A stretch of DNA of 64,000 nt, from positions 56,872 to 120,871 of the forward strand of contig JAFVAN010000032.1 of assembly GCA_017480485.1 (NCBI GenBank), read 5' to 3'. Origin of the DNA: Ruminococcus sp. (GTDB lineage: Bacteria > Bacillota_A > Clostridia > Oscillospirales > Ruminococcaceae). Shown in pieces: positions 34,072-42,909 of this stretch. Position 1 is the first letter of the stretch, and every line of letters starts with the position of its first letter. Under the pieces are notes generated by a model that was not told where the DNA came from, searched no databases, and saw only the letters and a program-made list of their open reading frames with translations. Both the position numbers and the translations under genes were made by a program.

Positions 34072-34751
34072 TGGGCGTTTTGATAGAGCCCGTTGCACAC
34101 ATTCTCACAGATTTTGATGAGAAATTCGGCATCCCGCGGCAGGCAGGGCGCGCGCCCTCGGCCGCGGGGCGCATTGTTTTCGAGCCCCGATACCGGGACC
34201 CAGACGCCCTGCGGGGCATCGAGGGGTTTTCTCATCTCTGGCTGATCTTTGATTTCTCCCTCGCTCACAGGGACCAGTGGTCGCCCACCGTGCGGCCGCC
34301 GCGCCTTGGGGGCAACGAGAGGATAGGGGTCTTTGCCAGCCGCTCGCCCTTCCGCCCCAACCCCTTGGGGCTCTCCTGCGTCAAGCTGGAGCGGGTGGAG
34401 CACACCGAGCGTGAGGGTGCTGTGCTGGTCGTTTCGGGCTGCGACCTGCTGAACGGCACACCGATCTTTGACATCAAGCCCTACATCCCCTTTGGAGACT
34501 GCCGACCCGAGGCCACGGGCGGCTATGCCGACGAGCATTTCTCTCACCGCCTTGAGGTGGTCTTTCCCGAGGAGCTGGCGGCCCTTGTCCCCGAAGAGAA
34601 GCTGCAGGCCCTTAAAGAATGTCTCTCTGACGACCCCCGCCCCTCCTACCAGCACGACCCCGAGCGGGTCTACGGTATGCGCTACGCGGGGCTGGACGTG
34701 AGATTCAGGGTAGAGGGCGAGCAGGCGATAGTGGTAGAGGTCAAGCGCTGA
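34071..34751 (+). CDS. trmO: tRNA (N6-threonylcarbamoyladenosine37-N6)-methyltransferase TrmO
   Basis: 226 residues. TrmO (TsaA/YaeB family) uses SAM to add a methyl group to t6A37 in some tRNAs. The conserved core RSPFRPNPLGLSCVKL (about 91-106) is the diagnostic motif of the family's beta-barrel, with GIEGFSHLWLIFDFS and DLLNGTPIFDIKPYIPFGD on either side. The C-terminal domain (about 160-226) closes the barrel. Full length. The gene shares a base with the upstream flavoprotein gene and is followed by a terminator at 34801. Confidence 0.9.
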   Translation: MGVLIEPVAHILTDFDEKFGIPRQAGRAPSAAGRIVFEPRYRDPDALRGIEGFSHLWLIFDFSLAHRDQWSPTVRPPRLGGNERIGVFASRSPFRPNPLGLSCVKLERVEHTEREGAVLVVSGCDLLNGTPIFDIKPYIPFGDCRPEATGGYADEHFSHRLEVVFPEELAALVPEEKLQALKECLSDDPRPSYQHDPERVYGMRYAGLDVRFRVEGEQAIVVEVKR

Positions 34752-34800
34752 ACACATCGGGCAGCCGAGAAAGGCGTGGCCTCACAGACAGCTATGAATA

Positions 34801-34845
34801 AAAAACGGCACCTTGCTTTCAAAAGAAGCAAGATGCCTTTTTTGT
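34801..34845 (+). terminator. intrinsic terminator after trmO
   Basis: An imperfect stem GGCACCTTGCTTTC / GAAGCAAGATGCC with a short loop, preceded by AAAAAA and followed by TTTTTT. Confidence 0.8.
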
Positions 34846-34858
34846 GTTGTTCTTCGGT

Positions 34859-35065
34859 TCAGGCCACCTCTAACGGGTCGGTCACGGCCTCACCTTCGGC
34901 AACGGTGAAGGGGTCGATATCAATGCAGTCCGCCGCGCATAACTGTTCCGTTCAAAATATCTATCCTGCTTTATACCCTTCGTATTCAACATGAAAATGC
35001 GGCGGATTGTGGTCAGAATAATACATAGTTACTCTCAACCCATAAAACAGGCTTATCTCTGGCAC
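34859..35065 (-). pseudogene. frameshifted DUF4160 gene remnant
   Basis: From a GTG at 35065 (AGGAGT upstream) the minus strand reads MPEISLFYGLRVTMYYSDHNPPHFH-VEYEGYKA in pieces, an unmistakable DUF4160 N-terminus (FYG ... DHNPPHFH). The frame is lost after GYKA. RIDILNGTVMRGGLH continues in the next frame, as expected for one missing base near 34963. A further shift leads into CIDIDPFTVAEGEAV and a stop at 34859. DUF4160 genes are often paired with DUF2442 genes in toxin-antitoxin-like loci; no intact partner is left here. The 35066-35236 stretch holds nothing else I can name. Confidence 0.72.
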
Positions 35066-35236
35066 GCGGCAGCACTCCTTGCTTTCTCTGGATATATTAT
35101 ACCACAAAACCGCAAAACAGCCAACTGCCAAATGCGCGGAACGATCAGGGCAATACAGATCATTATGACCAAGGAGGGCTTAGTACAAATACCGCCAATT
35201 TTCTTTATCACACATCAAGCTTCGGCCCACGGTCAC

Positions 35237-35402
35237 ACTGCCGTCCCGCGAGGGAGCCCCCTCACACCACACCGTTGTAAACGAGCTTGCGAGTGTACAC
35301 GCGACTTGCCCCGGCGGGGCACCGCCCGAGCTTGCGAGTGTACACGCGACTTGCCCCGGCGGGGCACCGCCCGAGCTTGCGAGTGCTCACGCGACTTCGG
35401 CC
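35237..35402. repeat. family A repeat with 45-bp tandem duplication
   Basis: GTCCCGCGAGGGAGCCCCCTCACA and the CCGTTGTAAACGAGCTTGCGA block are followed by two exact 45-bp units (from GAGCTTGCGAGTGTACACGC to GGCGGGGCACCGCCC) and a 23-bp partial third. Each unit contains the palindrome GCCCCGGCGGGGC. Confidence 0.88.
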
Positions 35403-35422
35403 GTGCGCCGTTAGCACCGACC

Positions 35423-35451
35423 TTGACTTTTGGAGACGAATGTGGTATACT
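35423..35451 (+). promoter_or_regulatory. promoter upstream of the TM1266-type regulator
   Basis: TTGACT (35423-35428) and TATACT (35446-35451), 17 bp apart, preceded by TGTGG. It is the only good promoter I see before hydE and the nitrogenase-like cluster. Confidence 0.8.
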
Positions 35452-35491
35452 TTATTTGGACACAGATACCCGCTTTCTGAAAGGAAAATAA

Positions 35492-35737
35492 ATGGAAACA
35501 AGAGTAGCTTTGATAGCTGTCATCATCGAGGACATAACCTCCTCCGAGGGCGTGAACGCCCTGCTGCACGAGTACGCAGGCTACATCATCGGGCGGATGG
35601 GGGTTCCCTATCACGCCAAGGGCATAAACATCATCAGCATTGCCATTGACGCCCCACAGGACAAGATAAATTCCCTTGCGGGCAGGATAGGCAGGCTGAG
35701 CGGCGTTACTGCCAAGACGGTGTATTCCTCCGTCTGA
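35492..35737 (+). CDS. iron-only hydrogenase system regulator, TM1266 family
   Basis: 81 residues, a ferredoxin-like ACT/NikR-type fold: RVALIAVIIEDITSSEGVNALLHEYAGYIIGRMGVPY then INIISIAIDAPQDKINSLAGRIGRLSGVTAKTVYS. This matches the small TM1266-like proteins encoded with [FeFe]-hydrogenase maturation genes and predicted to regulate them; their effector is unknown. AAAGGAAAATAA precedes the ATG. hydE lies 364 bp downstream on the same strand, which fits that association. hydF, hydG and hydrogenase subunits are not in the window. Confidence 0.85.
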   Translation: METRVALIAVIIEDITSSEGVNALLHEYAGYIIGRMGVPYHAKGINIISIAIDAPQDKINSLAGRIGRLSGVTAKTVYSSV

Positions 35738-35899
35738 GGGCGCAGGCATTTTCGCAAGGCGCAGCCAAGCGCGAATGCACAACCGAATACTGACATCCAC
35801 CCTGATGCCGAAACAAGCTTGAGGCAGAAGCAGCGATAAATTACAGGCCCGCTCGGCGGCGCCTGCTTTTGGCCTTGCTCTGCTTTGTTTAAACTGAGC

Positions 35900-36008
35900 G
35901 AGGCTTTTTTACGTCGCGTGACGCTCGCTTTTTTTACGTCGCGTGACGCTCGCAAGCTCGCTCACAGCTGTGTGATGTGAGGGGGCTCCCTCGCGTAACG
36001 GCGGCATT
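35900..36008. repeat. family A repeat with short tandem duplication
   Basis: TTTTTTACGTCGCGTGACGCTCGC occurs twice in a row in slightly different form, then CAAGCTCGCTCAC, GAGGGGGCTCCCTCGCG and ACGGCGGCATTAAG. The rest of the 35738-36101 gap holds degenerate repeat fragments and no gene. Confidence 0.7.
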
Positions 36009-36063
36009 AAGAAAGATCGAGCAAGAGGCGGCGCCGTTACGGCACCGAGGCTGCGCCTTTCTA

Positions 36064-36090
36064 AGTTCTAACATCTAACTTCTAACACCG
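36064..36090. repeat. short 7-nt-period tract before hydE
   Basis: GTTCTAA / CATCTAA / CTTCTAA heptads immediately upstream of the hydE ribosome site. Confidence 0.7.
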
Positions 36091-36101
36091 AGGTGATCTC
36101 T

Positions 36102-37172
36102 ATGGGCGAGGTCGTTCGCTCCCTTATCCAAAAACTGAATACCTCCAAGTCTCTCTCCCGAGAGGAATGGGTCTCGGTCTTCTCCTCCTGGGACGAGGAT
36201 GACCGCGCCTTCGCTGCCGAGCTGGCCCGCGCTATCAGCCTCTCCGTCTTCGGCAACAGGATCTTCATCCGCGGCATCGTGGAGTTCTCAAATGTCTGCA
36301 AAAACGACTGCCTCTACTGCGGCATCAGGCGCTCTAACAAAAATGTACAGCGCTACCGCCTCACCGACGACGAGATACTTGCCTGCTGCGACGAGGGCCG
36401 AGAGCTGGGCTTTCGCACCTTCGTTTTACAGAGCGGCGAGGATGGCGCCTATCCCCCGCAGCGCATGGCGGAGATCGTTCGGCGGATAAAGGCCGCCCAC
36501 CCCGACTGCGCCATCACCCTCTCCATCGGCGAGCTGGAACGGGAGGACTACAGGCTGCTAAAGGAGGCAGGGGCAGACCGCTACCTCCTTCGGCACGAGA
36601 CCGCCGACGAGCTCCACTACGGCAGGATGCATCCCCCCGAAATGTCCTGGGCCCACCGTATGCAGTGCCTTCGGGACCTGCGGGAGCTGGGCTATCAGGT
36701 GGGTGCGGGGATAATGGTAGGCTCCCCCTTCCAGACCCACGAGTGTCTGGCGGAGGATATGCTTTTCTTCGAGGAGTTCCGTCCGCACATGATAGGCATC
36801 GGGCCCTTCCTGCCCCACAAGGACACCCCCTTCGGCGGCGAGCCCAAGGGCTCCTACGAGCTGACGCTGTTCCTGCTGAGCCTTTGCAGGATAATGCTGC
36901 CCGAGGTGCTGCTGCCCGCCACCACGGCTCTGGGGACCATTCGGGCCAACGGCCGCGAGCAGGGCGTGCTGGCGGGGGCAAACGTAATAATGCCCAACCT
37001 CTCACCCACGGCGGTGAGGAAGAAATATATGCTCTACGACAACAAGATCTGCACGGGAGACGAGAGCGCGGAATGTCGGGGCTGCCTCGAGAGGCGGATG
37101 AACTTCATCGGCTACGAGATAAGCGCATCACGGGGGGATTCTCCAATGGAAGACTATCAACTTGCCCCGTAA
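36102..37172 (+). CDS. hydE: [FeFe] hydrogenase H-cluster radical SAM maturase HydE
   Basis: 356 residues. The start ATG at 36102 follows GAGGTGATCTCT; a GTG nine bases earlier is part of that site. CKNDCLYC gives cluster ligands Cys66, Cys70 and Cys73. FVLQSGEDG is the SAM motif, and RYLLRHETAD, VGAGIMVGSPFQT, GIGPFLPHKDTPF and PATTALGTI are HydE landmarks. HydE acts after HydG on the Fe(CO)2(CN)-cysteine synthon during assembly of the 2Fe subcluster. A CTGDESAECRGC cluster near the C-terminus could hold extra metal. It is followed at 112 bp by the NifH-like gene, not by hydF or hydG, so a role for this copy in the downstream system is possible. Confidence 0.93.
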   Translation: MGEVVRSLIQKLNTSKSLSREEWVSVFSSWDEDDRAFAAELARAISLSVFGNRIFIRGIVEFSNVCKNDCLYCGIRRSNKNVQRYRLTDDEILACCDEGRELGFRTFVLQSGEDGAYPPQRMAEIVRRIKAAHPDCAITLSIGELEREDYRLLKEAGADRYLLRHETADELHYGRMHPPEMSWAHRMQCLRDLRELGYQVGAGIMVGSPFQTHECLAEDMLFFEEFRPHMIGIGPFLPHKDTPFGGEPKGSYELTLFLLSLCRIMLPEVLLPATTALGTIRANGREQGVLAGANVIMPNLSPTAVRKKYMLYDNKICTGDESAECRGCLERRMNFIGYEISASRGDSPMEDYQLAP

Positions 37173-37185
37173 CGCACGGCCTCCT

Positions 37186-37262
37186 TTGAGGGCCACCGTT
37201 CCGCGAGGGAGCCCCCCTAACATTACAGAGTTGTAAGCTGGCTCTGCCAGCGGCACGCAACT
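37186..37262. repeat. degenerate family A repeat
   Basis: GGCCACCGTTCCGCGAGGGAGCCCCCC, ACAGAGTTGTAAGC and GGCACGCAACTT keep the family order but with changes. It fills the hydE to NifH-like gap. Confidence 0.65.
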
Positions 37263-37284
37263 TAAAAAAAGGATTGAGATATAC

Positions 37285-38052
37285 ATGATAAAGCTTGCGA
37301 TATACGGAAAGGGAGGCATCGGGAAATCTACGGTGTCCTGCAATGTCTCGGCGGCGCTGGCGGCTAAGGGGCTAAAGGTAATGCAGATAGGCTGCGACCC
37401 CAAGGCCGACTCCACCGCCCTGCTCCACGGGGGCGAGAGGATACCCACGGTGCTGGAGACCCTGCGGGACAAGGGCCGCATCACCGCCCTTTCGGACGTG
37501 GTGTTCGAGAGCCCCTCGGGGGTGCTGTGCGTCGAGGCAGGCGGCCCCATCCCGGGGCTTGGCTGCGCGGGGCGGGGGATAATCAACGCCCTCGAGAGCC
37601 TTGAGCGCCTTGGGGCCTATGACGTCTACAGCCCTGACGTGCTGATCTATGACGTGCTGGGGGACGTGGTCTGCGGCGGCTTTTCCATGCCCATGCGCCG
37701 AGGCTACGCCGACAAGGTCTTTGTCGTCACCTCGGGAGAGAAGATGGCCCGCTACGCCGCCGCCAACATCTGCATGGCGGTGGAGAATTTCAGGGCGCGG
37801 GGCTACTCCTCTCTGGGCGGGCTGATACTGAACAGGCGCAACGTCGAGAACGAGGACGAGGCCGTGTCGGAGCTGGCGCGGGACTTTGATACCGAGATCA
37901 TCGGCGCCATCGACCGCAGCATAGAGATATCCTCGGCGGATGACGCGGGGGAGGCAATAGTCAGCGCTTCGCCAAAGAGCCTGCCTGCGCGGCAGTTCAC
38001 GGCTGTGGCGGAGCGGATGTATGAGATCTGCAAAGGAGAACAGGATGCTTAG
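37285..38052 (+). CDS. NifH-like ATPase, first copy (nitrogenase-type reductase component)
   Basis: 255 residues. [10 protein letters not shown] (7-16) is the P-loop; CDPKADST (37-44) is switch I-side; GLGCAGRG with Cys94 and [11 protein letters not shown] with Cys130 are the two ligands per monomer of the [4Fe-4S] cluster shared by a NifH dimer. [15 protein letters not shown] and LILNRRNV also follow NifH/BchL/CfbC. Such proteins deliver electrons to a partner with ATP hydrolysis. It is shorter than nitrogenase NifH (about 275-297), lacking the C-terminal extension. It overlaps the next gene by 8 bp. The sequence supports a working ATP-dependent reductase; the target is unknown. Confidence 0.93.
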   Translation: MIKLAIYGKGGIGKSTVSCNVSAALAAKGLKVMQIGCDPKADSTALLHGGERIPTVLETLRDKGRITALSDVVFESPSGVLCVEAGGPIPGLGCAGRGIINALESLERLGAYDVYSPDVLIYDVLGDVVCGGFSMPMRRGYADKVFVVTSGEKMARYAAANICMAVENFRARGYSSLGGLILNRRNVENEDEAVSELARDFDTEIIGAIDRSIEISSADDAGEAIVSASPKSLPARQFTAVAERMYEICKGEQDA

Positions 38053-39382
38053 ACCCCTTGGAGAGGGCCCCGAGAGAGCCCTTATAAAGCCCCCCTCTAT
38101 GCCTCTTGGCGAGGCCGAGGCGGGCAGCTTCTTCCCTCGGGGGCTGGAATACAACGCCCCTGCCCGAGGGGTGTGGAACATCGTGCACATGGGCCTGCTG
38201 ATTCCCGAGGGGCATCAGGTATACGTCTGCGCCCAGGGCTGTCTGCGGGGCGTGACCCTGACGGTGGCCGAGACAGGAGACATGGACAGGCTCAGCTGGG
38301 TGTCCCTGTCGGAGGAGGATATGTTTGACGGGACGCTGGAAAGCGACGTCACCGACGGCGTCAGCGAGGTCATCGAAAAGCTTCCCCACAGGCCCCGGGC
38401 GGTGCTGATATTCCTTAGCTGTATGCACCTTTTCGCGGGGGCGGACTATGAGGTGATACTCTCGGAACTTCGGGAGCGCCACCCTGATATCGACTTTGTG
38501 GACTGCTACATGACCCCCACCATGCGGGAGACCTTCTCGCCGGTGGTGTGGCTGGTCAAGCGGATGTACTCCTTGGTGAGGCCCCTGCCTCTCGACCCCC
38601 GCTCGGTGAGCATCATCGGCTGCGACAGGCCCTTGGACGACGAAAGCGAGCTGATACAGATCATCCGCCAAAACGGCTTCACCCTGCGGGACCTTACCCG
38701 CTGCCGCAGCTACGACGAATTCATGGAGCTGGGGCAGAGCTTTCTGGACATCACCTGCCTTCCCACGGCGGTGCAGGGGGCAAGAGAGCTGGCAGAGCGA
38801 ACGGGAGCCCGACATCTGCATCTGCCCCACTCCTTCCTGCCCGAGAACATAAGGCGGACGCTCGCGGAGCTCTGCGAGGCCCTGAAGGTACCGCTGCCCG
38901 ACCTCTCGGAGAACGAGCGGGGGGCCGAGGAGGCCCTTGAACGGGCGGCTGCCCTTTTGGGAGACACCCCCATAGCCATCGACTACACGGCGGTGACGCG
39001 GCCCTTCGAGCTGGCGCTGCTGCTGATGAAGCGGGGCATGAACGTGCAGCACATCATCTGCGACGACCTTGGGGAGGACCGAGAAGCCTTCGAGGCCCTT
39101 CGGGCAGAGCGCCCTGACATTACCCTTTGGTCGGCGGACAATGTGAATATGCTCTGCACCGCCGACGAGCCCCACGGGAGGGTGCTGGCCATTGGCCAGA
39201 AGGCGGCGTGGTTCTTTGCAACCGACAATTTCGTTGACATCATCCAGAACGGCGACCTCACGGGCTTTGTGGGCCTTAGAAAGCTTGCGGGCCTCATCGA
39301 GGATGCCTTCACCACCCCCAAGGACAGGCGAACCGTCATCCAGCACAAGGGGTGGGGATGCAGCTGCTTGATACGCAATTAA
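38045..39382 (+). CDS. nitrogenase-fold subunit, NifD/NifE-like, first module
   Basis: 445 residues from the ATG at 38045 (GGAG at 38035). It resembles the protein at 41590: LEYNAP-x-G, then GLLIPEGHQVYVCAQGCLRG with Cys62 and Cys66, and LIFLSCMHLFAGADYE with Cys126. Cys66 and Cys126 are 60 residues apart, exactly as Cys69 and Cys129 are in the paralogue, and fit the second and third P-cluster-type ligands. The first ligand of classical subunits is missing. The last residues, WGCSCLIRN, add a C-x-C tail. Assignment to the nitrogenase superfamily rests on these motifs and on the adjacent NifH genes; the substrate is unknown. Confidence 0.8.
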   Translation: MLRPLGEGPERALIKPPSMPLGEAEAGSFFPRGLEYNAPARGVWNIVHMGLLIPEGHQVYVCAQGCLRGVTLTVAETGDMDRLSWVSLSEEDMFDGTLESDVTDGVSEVIEKLPHRPRAVLIFLSCMHLFAGADYEVILSELRERHPDIDFVDCYMTPTMRETFSPVVWLVKRMYSLVRPLPLDPRSVSIIGCDRPLDDESELIQIIRQNGFTLRDLTRCRSYDEFMELGQSFLDITCLPTAVQGARELAERTGARHLHLPHSFLPENIRRTLAELCEALKVPLPDLSENERGAEEALERAAALLGDTPIAIDYTAVTRPFELALLLMKRGMNVQHIICDDLGEDREAFEALRAERPDITLWSADNVNMLCTADEPHGRVLAIGQKAAWFFATDNFVDIIQNGDLTGFVGLRKLAGLIEDAFTTPKDRRTVIQHKGWGCSCLIRN

Positions 39383-39387
39383 AGTGC

Positions 39388-39648
39388 GGAGCAGAGGTCT
39401 TCGTCCCACTCGCGGAGCGCATTAAAAAACGCGCGCGGGGGCCTCGCGTCAGAGGCTTGTCGCGGACCCGCGAAACAGGCGCAGACTTAGTGTCTTACAC
39501 ACGGCGCAGCACAAGTGAAAGGGGAAGTCTCGTTCATGCTCTCTGCACCACCCCGCTGGAAGCGCAATGCTGCGCCGCAACGATGTGACCTCTTCCACAA
39601 AACAGGAACAGCGAAGCGCTTTCCGTCCGGAGGAGAAAAAGCCTCTGC
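39388..39648. repeat. family B element (261 bp, terminal inverted repeats)
   Basis: Left end GGAGCAGAGG, right end GCCTCTGC. Internal landmarks are GTCGCGGACCCGCGAAACAG, CACACGGCGCAGCAC, CTGCGCCGCAACGATG and GGAACAGCGAAGCGCTTTCC. It lies between the two nitrogenase-fold subunits of the first module and ends with a CCGGAGGAG sequence 40 bp before the next start. Confidence 0.85.
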
Positions 39649-39690
39649 AACTTTTTGACATTTCACCTCTAAAGGAGTTTGATCTTTACC

Positions 39691-40836
39691 TTGAAGAACG
39701 TTAGCCGAATACTTCCCTGCTATGCTGCGGATACCTCGGGGGTCTGCTCGGCGCTGTACGAGCTGGGGGGGATGACTGTCATCCATGACGCCTCGGGGTG
39801 CAATTCGACCTACACCACCCACGACGAGCCCCGCTGGTACGACAGGCGCTCTATGGTCTTTATCTCCGCCCTGACGGAGCTGGATGCCATCATGGGAAAC
39901 GACGAGCAGCTGATACGGGACACCGCCGACGCCGCCGCAGACCTGCACCCGGAGTTCATCGCCCTCTGCGGCTCCCCTATGCCTATGATGACAGGGGTGG
40001 ACTTCACCGCCATCGCCGCCGAGATCGAGGCCCGCTCGGGCATACGCACCTTCGGCCTGCATACCAACGGCACCCTGCCCTACATCAGCGGCGCCTCTCA
40101 GGCCTTCGAGGCCGTCGTGAAGGAATACGCCCGCAGCACAGGCAAAAGGACCCCGAGGAGCGTCAATATCCTTGGGGCCACGCCCCTTGACTTCGGCCTC
40201 TCAGGCACCGTTGAGAGCATAGGCGGGTGGCTTAGGGATAACGGCTTTGAGCCACTCTGCTGCCTTGCAATGGGCAGGACGCTCTCTGACCTGCGGCGGG
40301 CCGCCGAGGCGGAGGTGAACCTTGTGATCTCTCAGTCGGGGCTGGCGGCGGCCAAGTATATGCGCAGGTTTCTGGGCATCCCCTTTGTCTGCGGGGTGCC
40401 GATGGGCGAGAGGTACAAGAAGCTTCTGGCGGAGGCTCTTAGGCAGGCGGCAGCGGAAAACGCCGCAGGCCTTTCACCCGTTCCCCGCAGCAATGCCGAG
40501 AGCGACACCGTCATAATCGGCGAGACGGTGCAGGCCGAGGCCCTGGCGGCAGCCATCTTCTGCGACACAGGGCGCTCCCCGACGGTCATCGCGCCCCTCC
40601 CCTCGGAGACGGGCCAGCTGGCAGAGGGAGACCTTGACATCTTCGCCGAGGAGGACATCGAGGCGGCGCTGCGGGACCTCTCCCCCAAGACCGTCATCGC
40701 AGACCCCCTGTATAAATACGTCGTCCCCGAGGGGACGCGGCTGGCGCCCCTGCCCCACACGGCCTTCTCGGGCCGCAGCTACCTGCGGGACACGGCCGAT
40801 CTTGTAAAACTCAGCATAAAGGAACTGATAGAATGA
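39691..40836 (+). CDS. nitrogenase-fold subunit, NifK/NifN-like, first module
   Basis: 381 residues from a TTG at 39691. That start makes the N-terminus ([25 protein letters not shown]) align position for position with the paralogue at 42910; AAAGGAG lies 13 bases upstream, which is long. Cys10 and Cys19 near the start, Cys37 in HDASGC and Cys93 in FIALCGSP match the spacing of P-cluster-type ligands, so all three positions are present. Later segments ([43 protein letters not shown]) look like the Rossmann-like domains of NifK/BchN/CfbD. It overlaps the second NifH gene by 4 bp (ATGA). Confidence 0.84.
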   Translation: MKNVSRILPCYAADTSGVCSALYELGGMTVIHDASGCNSTYTTHDEPRWYDRRSMVFISALTELDAIMGNDEQLIRDTADAAADLHPEFIALCGSPMPMMTGVDFTAIAAEIEARSGIRTFGLHTNGTLPYISGASQAFEAVVKEYARSTGKRTPRSVNILGATPLDFGLSGTVESIGGWLRDNGFEPLCCLAMGRTLSDLRRAAEAEVNLVISQSGLAAAKYMRRFLGIPFVCGVPMGERYKKLLAEALRQAAAENAAGLSPVPRSNAESDTVIIGETVQAEALAAAIFCDTGRSPTVIAPLPSETGQLAEGDLDIFAEEDIEAALRDLSPKTVIADPLYKYVVPEGTRLAPLPHTAFSGRSYLRDTADLVKLSIKELIE

Positions 40837-41588
40837 TTAGTCTTGCTATATACGGAAAGGGCGGCATAGGAAAATCCACCTGCACCGCCAACCTTGCGGC
40901 GGCCTTTGCCACTCTGGGAAAAAAGGTGATACAGATAGGCTGCGACCCCAAGGCAGACTCCACCATGAACCTGCTGGGGGGCACCCCCGTGAAGCCCGTT
41001 ATGGACTACCTGCGGGAGCGGGACGAGGAGCCCGAGACCCTTGAGGAGATATCCGAGCGGGGCTTCGGGGGCGTGCTGTGCATCGAGACAGGCGGCCCCA
41101 CTCCGGGCCTCGGCTGCGCGGGAAGGGGCATAATAACCACCTTCTCCCTGCTGGAGGAGCTGGAGCTTTATGAGCGGGAGAAGCCCGACGTGGTGCTCTA
41201 CGACGTGCTTGGGGACGTGGTCTGCGGGGGCTTTGCAGCGCCCATCCGCGAGGGCTACGCCTCAAAGGTGCTCATCGTCACCTCGGGAGAGAAGATGGCC
41301 CTTTACGCCGCCAACAACATCCAGAGGGCCGTGAAGAACTTTGAGGACCGCAGCTATGCCCGGGTGCGGGGACTGATAATGAACCGCCGAAACGTTGAGG
41401 GCGAGGAGGAAAAGGTACGCGCCTTTGCAGAGGGCGCGGGCCTCGAGATAGTCGCGGACATCCCAAGATCTCAGGACATCATCCGCTGCGAGGACAGGGG
41501 CATGACGGTGATCGAGGGCGCCCCCGACTGTGAGGCCGCCGAGTGCTTTCTTGCCCTTGCCAAAAAGCTTATCGAAGAGGACAGATGA
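40833..41588 (+). CDS. NifH-like ATPase, second copy
   Basis: 251 residues. Same landmarks as the first copy: [26 protein letters not shown] with Cys95 and [11 protein letters not shown] with Cys131; the Arg of GCAGRG is also kept. It is closely similar to the protein at 37285 yet clearly diverged (for example [12 protein letters not shown] against ALLHGGERIPTV), so the duplication is not recent. Start overlaps the preceding stop; the next gene begins two bases after its stop. Each NifH copy is thus tightly linked to one pair of nitrogenase-fold subunits. Confidence 0.93.
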   Translation: MISLAIYGKGGIGKSTCTANLAAAFATLGKKVIQIGCDPKADSTMNLLGGTPVKPVMDYLRERDEEPETLEEISERGFGGVLCIETGGPTPGLGCAGRGIITTFSLLEELELYEREKPDVVLYDVLGDVVCGGFAAPIREGYASKVLIVTSGEKMALYAANNIQRAVKNFEDRSYARVRGLIMNRRNVEGEEEKVRAFAEGAGLEIVADIPRSQDIIRCEDRGMTVIEGAPDCEAAECFLALAKKLIEEDR

Positions 41589-41589
41589 C

Positions 41590-42870
41590 ATGAAGGAAGC
41601 GTTTTACATCACCGCACGCGATCTGGCGGCAGGGGGCTTTGAGAACACCCCCGAGGAGCTGCTCTCGGCCAAGCATCTGATCTACTCCTCTCCCGCCACA
41701 CTGGACTTCAACTCCCCCGGCGCCAAGGGCTACGGGGTGAAGCGGGCGGGGCTGGCGGTGCCGGGCTCCGTGATGCTGCTTGTGGCCCCGGGCTGCTGCG
41801 GGCGCAACACCGCCCTGCTGAACGAGCTGGGCTACAGCGAGAGGTTCTTCTACCTGATGCTGGACGACACGGACATCGTCACGGGCCGCCACCTGACAAA
41901 GATACCCGAGGCCTGTCGGGAGCTGATGGGCGAGCTGGATGCGCCCCCCACGGCAATAATGATCTGCATAACCTGTGTTGACGCCCTGCTTGGCACGGAC
42001 ATGGAGCGGGTCTGCCGCCGATGCAGCGAGGCCTGCGGGGTGCCTGTGGTCCCCGCCTATATGTACGCCCTGACGAGAGAGAAGCGCCTGCCCCCCATGG
42101 CGGCGGTGCGCCAGTCGGTGTACTCTTTGCTCTCGCCCCAAAAGCGCCGCCCCGACGAGTGCGGGATAATGGGCTTCTTCTCGCCCCTTGACGACGACTG
42201 CGAGCTCTACTCCCTGCTGAAAAGCGCAGGGATAAAAAAGATACACGAGCTGGGCCGCTGCGAGACCTTTGAGGAATACGCGCAGCTCTCCCGCTCCAAC
42301 TTCAACCTTGTGCTGAACGCCGAGGCGCGGTACGCCGCCCAAGACATTGAAAAGCGGCTGGGGATACCCTTCATCGAACTCTCGCGGATGTACCGCACGG
42401 ATAAGATACACAACCAGTACCGCCTGCTGGGCCAGGCCATCGGGGCGGAGCTGGACGACAGCGAGGCAAGGGCGAGAGCCGAAGAGGCGATAGAGGCCTT
42501 CCGTGACCGCCACGGCTCCCTGCGCTTTGCGGTGGGCGAGTGCGTGAACGCCGACAGCTTTGAGCTGGCGCTGTCCCTTGTGAGCAGCGGCTTTAAGGTC
42601 AGCGAGATCTACGGCACGGTGGGCGAGCGGAACTTTGTCTACATCAAAAAGCTTGCTGCCCTTTCCCCCGAGACGAGGATATTTTCAAACCTATCTCCCT
42701 CGATGCTTTCCTACCGCCGCCTGACGGAGATAGACGCTGTCATCGGCGTAGACGCCCGCTACTACCACCCCGACCTCCCGGGGACGGACTTCAACTCCGA
42801 GCGCCAGCCCTTCGGCTACGAGGGAGTGGTGAAGCTGTTCGGCGAGCTGGAAGCGGCCTTGGGCAAATAA
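41590..42870 (+). CDS. nitrogenase-fold subunit, NifD/NifE-like, second module
   Basis: 426 residues. Paralogue of the protein at 38045: LDFNSPGAKGYGVKRAG, LVAPGCCGRN with Cys69 and Cys70, and MICITCVDALLGTDME with Cys126 and Cys129. Three further Cys (142, 145, 149) follow in CRRCSEAC, making this the most Cys-rich of the four subunits. The classical first P-cluster Cys is absent, as in the paralogue. YRTDKIHNQYRLLGQAIG and VIGVDARYYHPD are in the second and third domains. No equivalent of the nitrogenase active-site Cys/His pair could be placed by eye. It stands directly after the second NifH-like gene. Confidence 0.8.
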   Translation: MKEAFYITARDLAAGGFENTPEELLSAKHLIYSSPATLDFNSPGAKGYGVKRAGLAVPGSVMLLVAPGCCGRNTALLNELGYSERFFYLMLDDTDIVTGRHLTKIPEACRELMGELDAPPTAIMICITCVDALLGTDMERVCRRCSEACGVPVVPAYMYALTREKRLPPMAAVRQSVYSLLSPQKRRPDECGIMGFFSPLDDDCELYSLLKSAGIKKIHELGRCETFEEYAQLSRSNFNLVLNAEARYAAQDIEKRLGIPFIELSRMYRTDKIHNQYRLLGQAIGAELDDSEARARAEEAIEAFRDRHGSLRFAVGECVNADSFELALSLVSSGFKVSEIYGTVGERNFVYIKKLAALSPETRIFSNLSPSMLSYRRLTEIDAVIGVDARYYHPDLPGTDFNSERQPFGYEGVVKLFGELEAALGK

Positions 42871-42900
42871 CTATCAGCTTCTAAACTCTAACCTCTAAAG
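42869..42900. repeat. 7-nt-period tract between the second-module subunits
   Basis: AACTATC / AGCTTCT / AAACTCT / AACCTCT heptads begin at the stop codon of the gene at 41590 and end at the AAAGGAG site of the next gene. Confidence 0.75.
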
Positions 42901-42909
42901 GAGACAACC

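Noticed and set aside
35281..35402. Possible CRISPR-like array
   Set aside because: The units are directly adjacent with no variable spacers, and there are no cas genes in the window.
35262..35491. 15-residue tandem peptide (RCPAGASRVYTRKLG) read from the 45-bp repeat
   Set aside because: A consequence of 45 being a multiple of three; the unit is a non-coding family A repeat also found where the frame is closed.
34776..35491. Plus-strand open frames between trmO and the regulator gene
   Set aside because: They run through a terminator, a minus-strand pseudogene and a repeat, with no ribosome site or recognisable domain.
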